Below, piece after piece: positions 1 to 7,815 of a stretch of DNA of 15,312 nt; within the stretch, counting starts at the first letter, position 1; each line of letters opens with the position of its first letter. The notes beneath the pieces are model-generated. The model made no database searches, was not told the origin of the DNA, and saw only the letters and a list, made by a program, of their open reading frames with translations. The translations under genes were made by a program, and so were the position numbers. The stretch comes from VGRW01 sp041498295 (GTDB lineage Bacteria; Myxococcota_A; UBA9160; SZUA-336), in contig JBGQIB010000109.1 of the NCBI GenBank assembly GCA_041498295.1, positions 1-15,312 on the forward strand, written 5' to 3'.

Positions 1-471
1 AGTGCCCTGGGGGCTCGCCATGCGCAGGTAGTCGGCGGCGTGTCCAAGCTCGGGGTCGGGCGCGAGCGGCGCGACGCCGCGGCGTTCGCGCGCCCACGCC
101 GCCGCGAATACCGCGACGGCGCTGGTGACTTCGGCGTGCACGTCGCCCACGTCCAGCTCGCTCGCGCGCAGGTGCGCGAGCGCGGCGCGCAGCGCCTCCA
201 TGCCGTCACGACTCTGGAGCGCGTCGCCCAGTCGCGGCAGGCGCTCGAACGCGCGCACGCGAGCGCGGCCGAGGCGCGCGCGCAGCTCGGCGTGCTCGGC
301 GGCGCTCGGCAACGCGCCCGTCCAGAGCAGCGCGCACAGCGCTTCGAAATCGGAGGCAGCGGCGAGTGACTCCACGTCGTACCCGCGGATCACCAGCCGC
401 CCGCGCTCGCCGTCCACGTCGCTGAGCTGCGTCTCGGCGACCACCACGCCCTCCAGTCCGTTCAGCGTCAT
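1..471 (-). CDS. Citrate synthase family protein (citrate or 2-methylcitrate synthase), N-terminal part, cut by window edge
   Basis: The reverse strand reads open from an ATG at 471 to the window edge, giving 157 residues without a stop. The N-terminus (MTLNGLEGVVVAETQLSDV, then DGERGRLVIRGYDVESLA) is the classic opening of short bacterial citrate and methylcitrate synthases. It is followed by the family's LWTGALP segment near residue 55, a stretch also present in the divergent neighbour (ELLWTGALP). The enzyme condenses acetyl-CoA or propionyl-CoA with oxaloacetate in the cytoplasm. The catalytic His and Asp residues lie beyond the edge, so activity and substrate cannot be judged. The start is supported by a strong Shine-Dalgarno AGGAGG at 485-480, eight bases upstream. 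It diverges from the helix-turn-helix citrate synthase gene at 551 and probably shares its operator. Recognition of the family is firm; the choice between citrate and methylcitrate is open. Confidence 0.85.
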   Translation of the reverse strand, partial: MTLNGLEGVVVAETQLSDVDGERGRLVIRGYDVESLAAASDFEALCALLWTGALPSAAEHAELRARLGRARVRAFERLPRLGDALQSRDGMEALRAALAHLRASELDVGDVHAEVTSAVAVFAAAWARERRGVAPLAPDPELGHAADYLRMASPQGT

Positions 472-479
472 CTCCGCTT

Positions 480-485
480 CCTCCT
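480..485 (-). promoter_or_regulatory. Shine-Dalgarno of the left citrate synthase gene
   Basis: Read on the minus strand, AGGAGG lies eight bases before the ATG at 471. It fixes that start and contrasts with the divergent gene at 551, which has no comparable site. Confidence 0.75.
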
Positions 486-493
486 CGCCCTGG

Positions 494-522
494 ATCTTGC
501 CGCCTGAATCAAGCTTGATCAA
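494..522 (-). promoter_or_regulatory. Putative promoter of the left citrate synthase gene
   Basis: On the minus strand TTGATC (522-517) is followed after 17 bp by CAAGAT (499-494), giving a predicted start near 487, just before the AGGAGG at 485-480. The -35 box uses the same central palindrome as the opposite promoter, so the two promoters would be controlled together. Confidence 0.35.
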
Positions 523-540
523 CGTTGATTCAAGGATCAA
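506..540. promoter_or_regulatory. Palindromic operator array between divergent citrate synthase genes
   Basis: Positions 506-531 read GAATCA-N4-TGATCA-N4-TGATTC. This is symmetric around 518.5 except that the two spacers are AGCT and ACGT. It contains two overlapping perfect 12-bp palindromes, ATCAAGCTTGAT (508-519) and ATCAACGTTGAT (518-529). The word ATCAA recurs at 508 and 518, one helical turn apart, and again at 536. This AT-rich patch stands out in very GC-rich DNA. The central TTGATCAA (515-522) could supply a -35 hexamer to each strand. The likely ligand is the helix-turn-helix citrate synthase encoded next door; that link is inference. Confidence 0.7.
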
Positions 541-543
541 TAT
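515..543 (+). promoter_or_regulatory. Putative promoter of the HTH citrate synthase gene, near-leaderless
   Basis: A -35-like TTGATC (515-520), a 17-bp spacer and a -10-like CAATAT (538-543) would start transcription at about 550, directly at the ATG at 551. No Shine-Dalgarno is present before that ATG. If translation instead begins at the in-frame ATG at 572, the leader would be about 21 bases. The -35 lies inside the palindromic array, so a bound protein should repress it. Confidence 0.4.
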
Positions 544-550
544 ACGGGCC

Positions 551-1777
551 ATGAAACGAACCCCGGACGCGATGAGCTCGCGCGAGGCGGCGGAGTTCCT
601 GGGCATCAAGCTGCAGACGCTCTACGCGTACGCGAGCCGCGGGCTCGTGAAGGGGGCGCCCGGCGCGAACGGGCGCGGGCGTCGCTACACGCGAGCGGAC
701 CTCGACGGGCTGCGCGCGCGCAGCGCGGGGCCGGCCGCGGGCGCGCTGCGCTTCGGCGAACCGGTGCTCGACACGCGCATCACGCGCATGACGCCGAGCG
801 GGCCCGAGTACCGCGGCCGACTCGCGATCGAGCTCGCGCGCGACGGCGTCGCGTTCACGTCCGTCGCGGAGCTGCTCTGGACCGGCGCCCTGCCTTCGCG
901 GACGCCACGCTGGCCCGCGGACGGCCCCGAGCTCCCGGCGCGCGAGCTCGCGCGCCTGCTTCCTCCCGGCAGCTCGCCGCTCGCGGCGCTGGCGCTCGCC
1001 CTGCCCGCGCTGGCCGCGGCCGATCCGCTGCGTTTCGACGCGCAGCCCGACGCGGTGCGTGCGCGCGCGCGGCGACTCATTCCGCGACTCGCGGCCGCGA
1101 TCGCGCTCGCGCTCGCGCTCGATCCGCGCCGTGTCGGCCCGGCGCTCGCAACCGGCGATCCTGTGCGCGCGCTCGCGACGGCCCTCGGCGTGCCGCTGCG
1201 CAAGAAGCCGCTCGCGCTGCTCGCGCTCACGCTCGTGCTCTGCGCCGATCACGAGCTGAACGCGTCCACGTTCGCCGCGCGGGTCGCCGCGTCGACGGGC
1301 GCGGATCTGTACGCGTGTCTGTCCGCCGCGCTCGCGGCGTTCAGCGGTCCACTGCACGGCGGCGCGAGCGAGCAAGTCGAGGTGTTCGCGAGCGAGGCGG
1401 GTGACTCGACGCGCGCCGCGGCCGCGGTCGCGGGCCGCATGCGCCGCGGCGAGTTACTCCCCGGCTTCGGCCATCCGCTCTACCCCGACGGCGATCCGCG
1501 CGCCGCGCCGCTGCTCACCGCAGCGTTCGCGCTCGCTCCGCGCGCGCCGCGCGTGCGCACGATCGCCGCCATCGTCGCCGCCATGGACGAGGCGGGCCGC
1601 CCCAAGCCGAACGTCGACACCGCCCTCGCCGCCGCTTGCGCCGCGCTCGACCTCGCGCCCGGTATGGGCGCCGCGATCTTCGCGATCGGCCGCGCCGCTG
1701 GCTGGGTCGCGCACGTCCTGGAGCAGGCCGAGACTCCGTTCGTGCTGCGCCCGCGCGCGCGCTTCGTCGGCGACTGA
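551..1777 (+). CDS. Citrate synthase family protein with N-terminal helix-turn-helix domain
   Basis: This 408-residue protein begins with a MerR/excisionase-like helix-turn-helix at about residues 8-55 (SSREAAEFLGIKLQTLYAY, then SRGLVKG and RRYTRADL). A complete citrate synthase fold follows. All three catalytic positions of the family can be located: His269 in GPLHGGA, His308 in GFGHPLYP and Asp356 in PNVD. It could therefore be both an enzyme condensing an acyl-CoA with oxaloacetate and a DNA-binding regulator. Fused HTH-citrate synthases are a known but poorly characterised branch. The start at 551 gives a leaderless or near-leaderless message. An in-frame ATG at 572 (M8) would begin right at the HTH and is a fair alternative. 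The gene diverges from a second citrate synthase over 79 bp containing a palindromic array, which fits autoregulation (inference). Whether the substrate is acetyl-CoA or propionyl-CoA is unknown. Confidence 0.9.
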   Translation: MKRTPDAMSSREAAEFLGIKLQTLYAYASRGLVKGAPGANGRGRRYTRADLDGLRARSAGPAAGALRFGEPVLDTRITRMTPSGPEYRGRLAIELARDGVAFTSVAELLWTGALPSRTPRWPADGPELPARELARLLPPGSSPLAALALALPALAAADPLRFDAQPDAVRARARRLIPRLAAAIALALALDPRRVGPALATGDPVRALATALGVPLRKKPLALLALTLVLCADHELNASTFAARVAASTGADLYACLSAALAAFSGPLHGGASEQVEVFASEAGDSTRAAAAVAGRMRRGELLPGFGHPLYPDGDPRAAPLLTAAFALAPRAPRVRTIAAIVAAMDEAGRPKPNVDTALAAACAALDLAPGMGAAIFAIGRAAGWVAHVLEQAETPFVLRPRARFVGD

Positions 1778-1807
1778 CAGACTCCCCGACACCGACGTGT
1801 GTGATAG

Positions 1808-1837
1808 GCAGGCCCCGGAAGGGCGAGGAGGGCCTGC
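1808..1837 (+). terminator. Weak hairpin after the HTH citrate synthase gene
   Basis: GCAGGCCC (1808-1815) and GGGCCTGC (1830-1837) form an 8-bp perfect GC stem with a 14-base loop, about 30 bases after the stop codon. No T tract follows, so intrinsic termination is uncertain. It may be a transcript-stabilising hairpin or chance in GC-rich DNA. Confidence 0.3.
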
Positions 1838-1868
1838 GTGGCCACGACGATGCCGCGGACACTCACTC

Positions 1869-1993
1869 GAGCTGGGCATCGGCATCACGAGCGGATACGC
1901 CACCCTCGGCGCGATTCGTCGAGACGGAGCCGGTTGGCGAGCTCGCGCTGAAGGGCTTCCAGCGGGCGGTTTCGGCGCACAACGTGGTGCGCG

Positions 1994-2013
<20 letters not shown>
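1869..2013 (+). pseudogene. Remnant of class III adenylate/guanylate cyclase C-terminus
   Basis: Two adjacent reading frames preserve separate pieces of a class III nucleotidyl cyclase. From 1869 one frame reads ELGIGITSGYATLGAI, the usual core around the substrate- and metal-binding strands. From about 1918 the next frame reads VETEPVGELALKGF, then QRAVSAHNVVRA, the conserved C-terminal tail of such cyclases, and stops with TGA at 2011-2013. The roughly 45-60 residues that normally separate these blocks (including the Asn/Arg-containing NLAARL-type helix) are missing, and the frame changes at the junction. Almost nothing of the catalytic domain precedes 1869. The fragment cannot make an active enzyme. 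Its end overlaps the 3' end of glgB by 20 bp in antisense. It is read as debris of a deleted gene; alignment to intact cyclases would settle the exact deletion. Confidence 0.65.
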
Positions 2014-3898
<1,885 letters not shown>

Positions 3899-3906
3899 CG
3901 CCGACC

Positions 3907-3914
3907 TTTATACT
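3907..3914. promoter_or_regulatory. Overlapping -10 elements of a bidirectional promoter (glgB / carboxyltransferase)
   Basis: In the 22-bp gap between divergent start codons, TTTATACT reads as TATACT on the plus strand (3909-3914) and TATAAA on the minus strand (3912-3907). Predicted starts fall near 3920 and 3900, at or within a base or two of both ATGs. The -35 regions would lie inside the opposite coding sequence, and no good -35 match is visible there. Confidence 0.5.
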
Positions 3915-3920
3915 TGGCCG

Positions 3921-5477
3921 ATGAGCTGGAAGCCCGAGGTCGAGGAGCTCCACCGGCGCGAGGAGCTCGCCCGCCGCATGGGCGGCGACGAGCGCGTCCA
4001 GCGGCAGCACGACGCGGGCCGGCTCACCGTACGCGAGCGGATCGAGGGCATCGCCGATCCGCAGAGCTTTCACGAGATCGGCGCGCTGACGGGGGTTCCG
4101 GTGTACGAGGGCGAGCGGCTGGTCGAGATCCGGCCGTCGAACTTCGTGACGGGAACCGCGCGCATCGCCGGGCGCCGGGTGGTGCTGGGCGGCGACGACT
4201 TCACCGTGCGCGGCGGCGCGGCGGATGGAACGGTCGGCTACAAGGCGGGCTACGCCGAGCGCATGGCGCTCGAGCTGCGGCTGCCGATCGTGCGCCTGGT
4301 CGACGGGACGGGTGGCGGCGGCAGCGTGAAGTCGCTCGAGACCACGCGCCGCACCTACGTGCCCGCGAATCCGGCGATGGAGATCCTGACCGAGCTCATG
4401 TCCACGGTGCCGGTCGTGGCCGCGGCGCTCGGGCCGGTCGCGGGGCTCGGCGCGGCGCGCGTCGTGTTCTCGCACTTCTCGGTCATGCCGCGTGCAACCG
4501 CGCAGCTCTTCGTCGCGGGCCCACCGATCGTGCGCCGCGGCATCGGGCAGGACGTCGACAAGGAGACGCTCGGCAGCTCGTCGATCCACACGCGCGAGAG
4601 CGGCGCGGTCGACAACGAGGTCGAGAGCGAAGCCGAGGCATTCGCGCAAATCCGGCGCTTCCTGTCCTACCTACCGAGCTCGGTGTACGAGCTGCCGCCG
4701 GTCGAGGCCTGCGACGATCCGGGGTCGCGGCGTGAGGAAGAGCTGCTGCAGATCGTGCCGCGCAGCCGGCGCCAACCGCACGACGTGCGCCGCGTCATCG
4801 CCTTGGTCTGTGATCGCGACAGTTTCTTCGAGATCTCGCCGCGCTTCGGGCGCTCGGTCGTGACCGGGCTCGCGCGCCTCGCGGGCCGGCCCGTGGGCGT
4901 GATCGGCAACGATCCGAAGCGGCTGGGCGGCGCGGTCGACGGCGACGCCGCCGACAAGCTCACCCGCTTCATCGATCTCTGTGACACGTTCCATCTGCCG
5001 GTCGTGAACTTCGTCGACAACCCGGGCTTTCTGATCGGCGTCGCCGGCGAGCGCGCGGGCACGATCCGGCGCGGCGCGCGCGCGATCAGCGCGGTGTATC
5101 AGGCCAGCGTGCCGTGGTGCTCGATCCTCGTGCGGCGCGTGTTCGGCGTCGCCGGCGCGGCGCACGGGAATCACTCGAAGCTGAACCTGCGCTACGCCTG
5201 GCCGTCCGGCGAATGGGGCTCGCTGCCGATCGAGGGCGGCGTCGAGGCGGCCTACAAGCGCGACCTGGAAGCGTCCGCGGATCCCGACGCGCTGCGCCGC
5301 GAGCTCGAAGCGAAGCTGGGCGCCATGCGCTCGCCGTTTCGCACCGCGGAAATCTTCGGAGTGGAAGAGATCATCGATCCGCGAGACACTCGCCCGCTCT
5401 TGTGTGAGTGGGTCGAGACCGCCTATCGCCTGCTTCCCGCCGAGGTCGGCACGAAGCGGCGGGGCATGCGCCCCTGA
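3921..5477 (+). CDS. Acyl-CoA carboxylase carboxyltransferase (beta) subunit, propionyl/methylcrotonyl-CoA type
   Basis: This 518-residue crotonase-fold protein would transfer a carboxyl group from carboxybiotin to an acyl-CoA in the cytoplasm. It has the two-domain layout of PccB/MccB-type subunits. The N-terminal half has an oxyanion-forming glycine loop GTGGGGS (129-135) with FSHFSVMPRATAQ and GPPIV. The C-terminal half has VDNPGF (365-370), a second oxyanion site FGVAGAAHG (408-416) and the ending IIDPRDTRPLLCEW. Length is typical. No biotin carboxylase or biotin carrier gene is present in the window, so the partner must be encoded elsewhere. The ATG at 3921 follows a -10-like TATACT by six bases and has no Shine-Dalgarno. 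It heads a run with the crotonase gene 17 bp downstream. The acyl-CoA substrate cannot be told from the sequence. Confidence 0.9.
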   Translation: MSWKPEVEELHRREELARRMGGDERVQRQHDAGRLTVRERIEGIADPQSFHEIGALTGVPVYEGERLVEIRPSNFVTGTARIAGRRVVLGGDDFTVRGGAADGTVGYKAGYAERMALELRLPIVRLVDGTGGGGSVKSLETTRRTYVPANPAMEILTELMSTVPVVAAALGPVAGLGAARVVFSHFSVMPRATAQLFVAGPPIVRRGIGQDVDKETLGSSSIHTRESGAVDNEVESEAEAFAQIRRFLSYLPSSVYELPPVEACDDPGSRREEELLQIVPRSRRQPHDVRRVIALVCDRDSFFEISPRFGRSVVTGLARLAGRPVGVIGNDPKRLGGAVDGDAADKLTRFIDLCDTFHLPVVNFVDNPGFLIGVAGERAGTIRRGARAISAVYQASVPWCSILVRRVFGVAGAAHGNHSKLNLRYAWPSGEWGSLPIEGGVEAAYKRDLEASADPDALRRELEAKLGAMRSPFRTAEIFGVEEIIDPRDTRPLLCEWVETAYRLLPAEVGTKRRGMRP

Positions 5478-5484
5478 CTTCAAC

Positions 5485-5489
5485 GGAGG
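5485..5489 (+). promoter_or_regulatory. Shine-Dalgarno setting a GTG start
   Basis: GGAGG sits five bases before the GTG at 5495, in the 17-bp gap after the carboxyltransferase stop codon. It decides the crotonase start. Confidence 0.75.
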
Positions 5490-5494
5490 TTCCC

Positions 5495-6337
5495 GTGTAC
5501 GAACAGATCCTTTACGAGGTCGCCGATCCCGTCGCGACCATTCGCCTGAATCGACCCGAGCGGCTGAACGCGTGGACGGATCGCATGGGCGAGGAAGTGC
5601 GCCACGCGTTCGCGGCCGCGGAGGCGGACAAGAGCGTGGTGGGCATCGTGCTGACGGGCGCGGGCCGCGGCTTCTGCGCGGGCGCGGACCTGAAGAACCT
5701 GCAGGCCATCAGTACCGAGGGCCGCGGCGGGGTCGAACGCCGCGGGGGCGTGCGCGCGGCAGCGGCGCTCGCGGCCGACCCGGGCGATCCCGAGATGGGT
5801 GACTCGTTCCGCAAGACCTACTCGTATCTCATGTCGGTGCGCAAGCCGATCATCGCCGCGATCAACGGACCCTGCGCGGGCATGGCGATGCCGATCGCGC
5901 TGTTCTGCGATCTGCGCTTCGCGTCAGAGAGCGCGACCTTCACGACCGCGTTCGTGCGCCGCGGGTTGATCGCGGAGTGGGGTCTCTCCTGGACCTTGCC
6001 GCGGCTCGTCGGAACCGCGCACGCGCTCGACCTCTTGCTCTCGGGGCGCAAGATCGACGCGCGCGAGGCGGAGCGCATCGGGCTCGTGAACCGCGTGCTT
6101 CCCGACGACAAGCTCGTGAGTCACTGCCAGGACTACGTGCGCGAGCTCGCGGCGAACGCGTCGCCCGCGTCGATGAGCGTGATGAAGCGCCAGGTCTATC
6201 AGCAGCTCACGCGCGAGCTCGGGCCGTCGCTCGACGAAGCCGTCAAGCTGATGGTCGAGAGCTTCAGCCGGCCGGACTTCAAGGAAGGAGTGGACTCCTT
6301 CTTAGAGCGCCGGCCACCGAAGTTTCCGCGGATCTGA
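5495..6337 (+). CDS. Enoyl-CoA hydratase/isomerase (crotonase) family protein
   Basis: This 280-residue crotonase-fold protein starts at GTG 5495 behind GGAGG. CoA-binding and oxyanion segments are clear: RGFCAGADLKNL (58-69) and NGPCAGMAMPIALFCDL (124-140). GLIAEWG follows at 157-163, then LPRLVGTAHALDLLLSGR, and the usual C-terminal helix ends in FLERRPPKFPRI. The two glutamates that act in classical mitochondrial enoyl-CoA hydratase map here to Pro133 and Phe153. A different acidic residue, Glu161 in AEWG, is present, as in a large bacterial subgroup annotated only by family. It may be a hydratase with a shifted catalytic acid, an isomerase or another crotonase reaction. It follows the carboxyltransferase by 17 bp and precedes the exosortase by 14 bp, so the three are probably co-transcribed. 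Confidence 0.88.
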   Translation: MYEQILYEVADPVATIRLNRPERLNAWTDRMGEEVRHAFAAAEADKSVVGIVLTGAGRGFCAGADLKNLQAISTEGRGGVERRGGVRAAAALAADPGDPEMGDSFRKTYSYLMSVRKPIIAAINGPCAGMAMPIALFCDLRFASESATFTTAFVRRGLIAEWGLSWTLPRLVGTAHALDLLLSGRKIDAREAERIGLVNRVLPDDKLVSHCQDYVRELAANASPASMSVMKRQVYQQLTRELGPSLDEAVKLMVESFSRPDFKEGVDSFLERRPPKFPRI

Positions 6338-6351
6338 AGCCAAGGGAAGCG

Positions 6352-7815
6352 ATGCTGCGCCGCTGGCTCTGGCTGGCTCCTTTTGCGCTCGCGTTCGCGC
6401 CGACGTCGGCGTGGCTCGTCGGCCGCTGGACGGACGGGATCTATCGAAACGGCCACGGGATTTTCGTGCCGTTCCTGATCGCGTATCTCGCGCTCGATCA
6501 TCTGAGGGCGGACCGCGATCCGACGCCGCGCGCCTCGGCGTTCGGCTTCGTGTTCCTCGGCCTGGCGGTCGCGCTGCTCATGCTCGACAGCGCCATCAAC
6601 ACGCAGCTCATGGCCGCGTTCGCGCTCGTGCTTGCGCTTCCGGGTCTCTCGCTCGTCCTGCTGGGCGGGGCGCGCACGCGCACCATCGCGCTGCCGCTGT
6701 CACTTGGCGTCTTCATGCTGCCGATCCCATCCGGCGCGATCTCGCAGGTGCTTCTCGTCCTGCGCTTCATCACGGCCGTGGGCACGACCTGGCTGGTGCC
6801 GCTCTTCGGCATTCCCATCGCGCGCGAGGGCACGCACCTCGCGATTCCGGGGCAGATGATCGAGGTCGCCGACGCCTGCAGCGGCTTCTCGACGCTGTAC
6901 GCGGCGATTCTCACTGCGATCATCCTGGCACACCTCGGGCGCTCGCCGGCTCGCCGAGTCGCCGTGCTCGCGGCCGCGGTGCCGCTCGCGCTCGTCTGCA
7001 ACTTCGCGCGCGTGACCTCGCTCGTCTTGCTCGTGCACTACTACGGCGCCGACATCCTTTCGACGCGGATGCATCCGGCGTCGGGCATGGTGTTTTTCGT
7101 GTTCGTGATCGGCGCGCTGGTCTGGATCGCCGGTCGCGACGCGTTGCGCACGAGTCCGGGCAATGCGCGCCCGCCGGTCGCCGACCGCTACGGGCTCGCG
7201 CTGTTCGCGCTGTTCACGCTCGCGCTCGTGCCGGTGGTGGTGCACTCGTACCTGCAGCTGCGCACGGACGACTGCGCGAACCCGCAGGCGCTCGTCCCCG
7301 AGATGGCGCCGGGCAGCGTGACTCCGGAGCGCGACGCCTCCATCCATCGCTTCATCGACGTACACCAGTGGCGCGACGGGCGCTTGCCCGCCTGGGACGG
7401 CTCACCCGAGCTCCAGTTCACGGTGATTCGCTCCTACAATCCGAAGCAGCTCTACTACCGCGGCACAGGCCACCTGTGGAATGACATCGAGCGGGGTGGA
7501 GACACCTTGGAGTGGATCGACAGCGACGACGTGAAGCTGCCGATCATCCGCTCGCGAACCGAGGACGACAATCGCCGCGGCACGGCGCCGGTCGTGGCCG
7601 CGCTGCTCGTGTACCAGGGAGAACCGGTCGAGAGTGGCTGGCGCGCGCAGCTGCGCGCGGCGCCGCGCCAGATGCTGACGGGGAGCCGGCCGATGACTCT
7701 GTTCGCGATCCGCGGGAGTCCCACCTCTCCCGAGCAGCGCGCGGCCGCCGAGAAGCGCGCGAATCAGTGGCTCGTCGACTCGTGGCGCACTTACCGAGCG
7801 ATCTGCGGCAAGTGA
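6352..7815 (+). CDS. Exosortase (archaeosortase/exosortase family transpeptidase) with extra C-terminal extracytoplasmic domain
   Basis: This 487-residue inner-membrane protein has about eight hydrophobic segments between residues 5 and 262, then one more at about 280-298. The exosortase catalytic triad is visible: Cys176 in ADACSGFS, Arg220 in NFARVTS and His241 in MHPASG. Exosortases recognise PEP-CTERM-like tails on exported proteins and cut or transfer them, usually in bacteria making exopolysaccharide. After the last membrane segment a soluble domain of about 190 residues follows (residues 299-487, including the Tyr-rich YNPKQLYYRG), likely outside the membrane. This is the layout of exosortases fused to an EpsI-like domain, though I cannot confirm that domain by eye. 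No PEP-CTERM substrate is encoded in the window. A purine-rich AAGGGAAG precedes the ATG at 6352. The 3' end overlaps the opposite SGNH hydrolase gene by 25 bp. Confidence 0.88.
   Translation: MLRRWLWLAPFALAFAPTSAWLVGRWTDGIYRNGHGIFVPFLIAYLALDHLRADRDPTPRASAFGFVFLGLAVALLMLDSAINTQLMAAFALVLALPGLSLVLLGGARTRTIALPLSLGVFMLPIPSGAISQVLLVLRFITAVGTTWLVPLFGIPIAREGTHLAIPGQMIEVADACSGFSTLYAAILTAIILAHLGRSPARRVAVLAAAVPLALVCNFARVTSLVLLVHYYGADILSTRMHPASGMVFFVFVIGALVWIAGRDALRTSPGNARPPVADRYGLALFALFTLALVPVVVHSYLQLRTDDCANPQALVPEMAPGSVTPERDASIHRFIDVHQWRDGRLPAWDGSPELQFTVIRSYNPKQLYYRGTGHLWNDIERGGDTLEWIDSDDVKLPIIRSRTEDDNRRGTAPVVAALLVYQGEPVESGWRAQLRAAPRQMLTGSRPMTLFAIRGSPTSPEQRAAAEKRANQWLVDSWRTYRAICGK

Noticed and set aside
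125..550. N-terminal extension of the HTH citrate synthase gene back to 125
   Set aside because: The added residues are Ser/Arg/Ala-rich and are antisense to the left citrate synthase gene. The family opening begins at 551 or 572.
530..1375. Long open frame on the minus strand inside the HTH citrate synthase gene
   Set aside because: Its translation is dominated by Arg, Ala and Gly and resembles no family; the opposite strand carries an unmistakable citrate synthase. It is a GC-rich shadow.
1778..1868. A possible small gene or further cyclase sequence between the citrate synthase stop and the cyclase remnant
   Set aside because: I see only a GC hairpin; no frame shows a start with Shine-Dalgarno or a recognisable motif.
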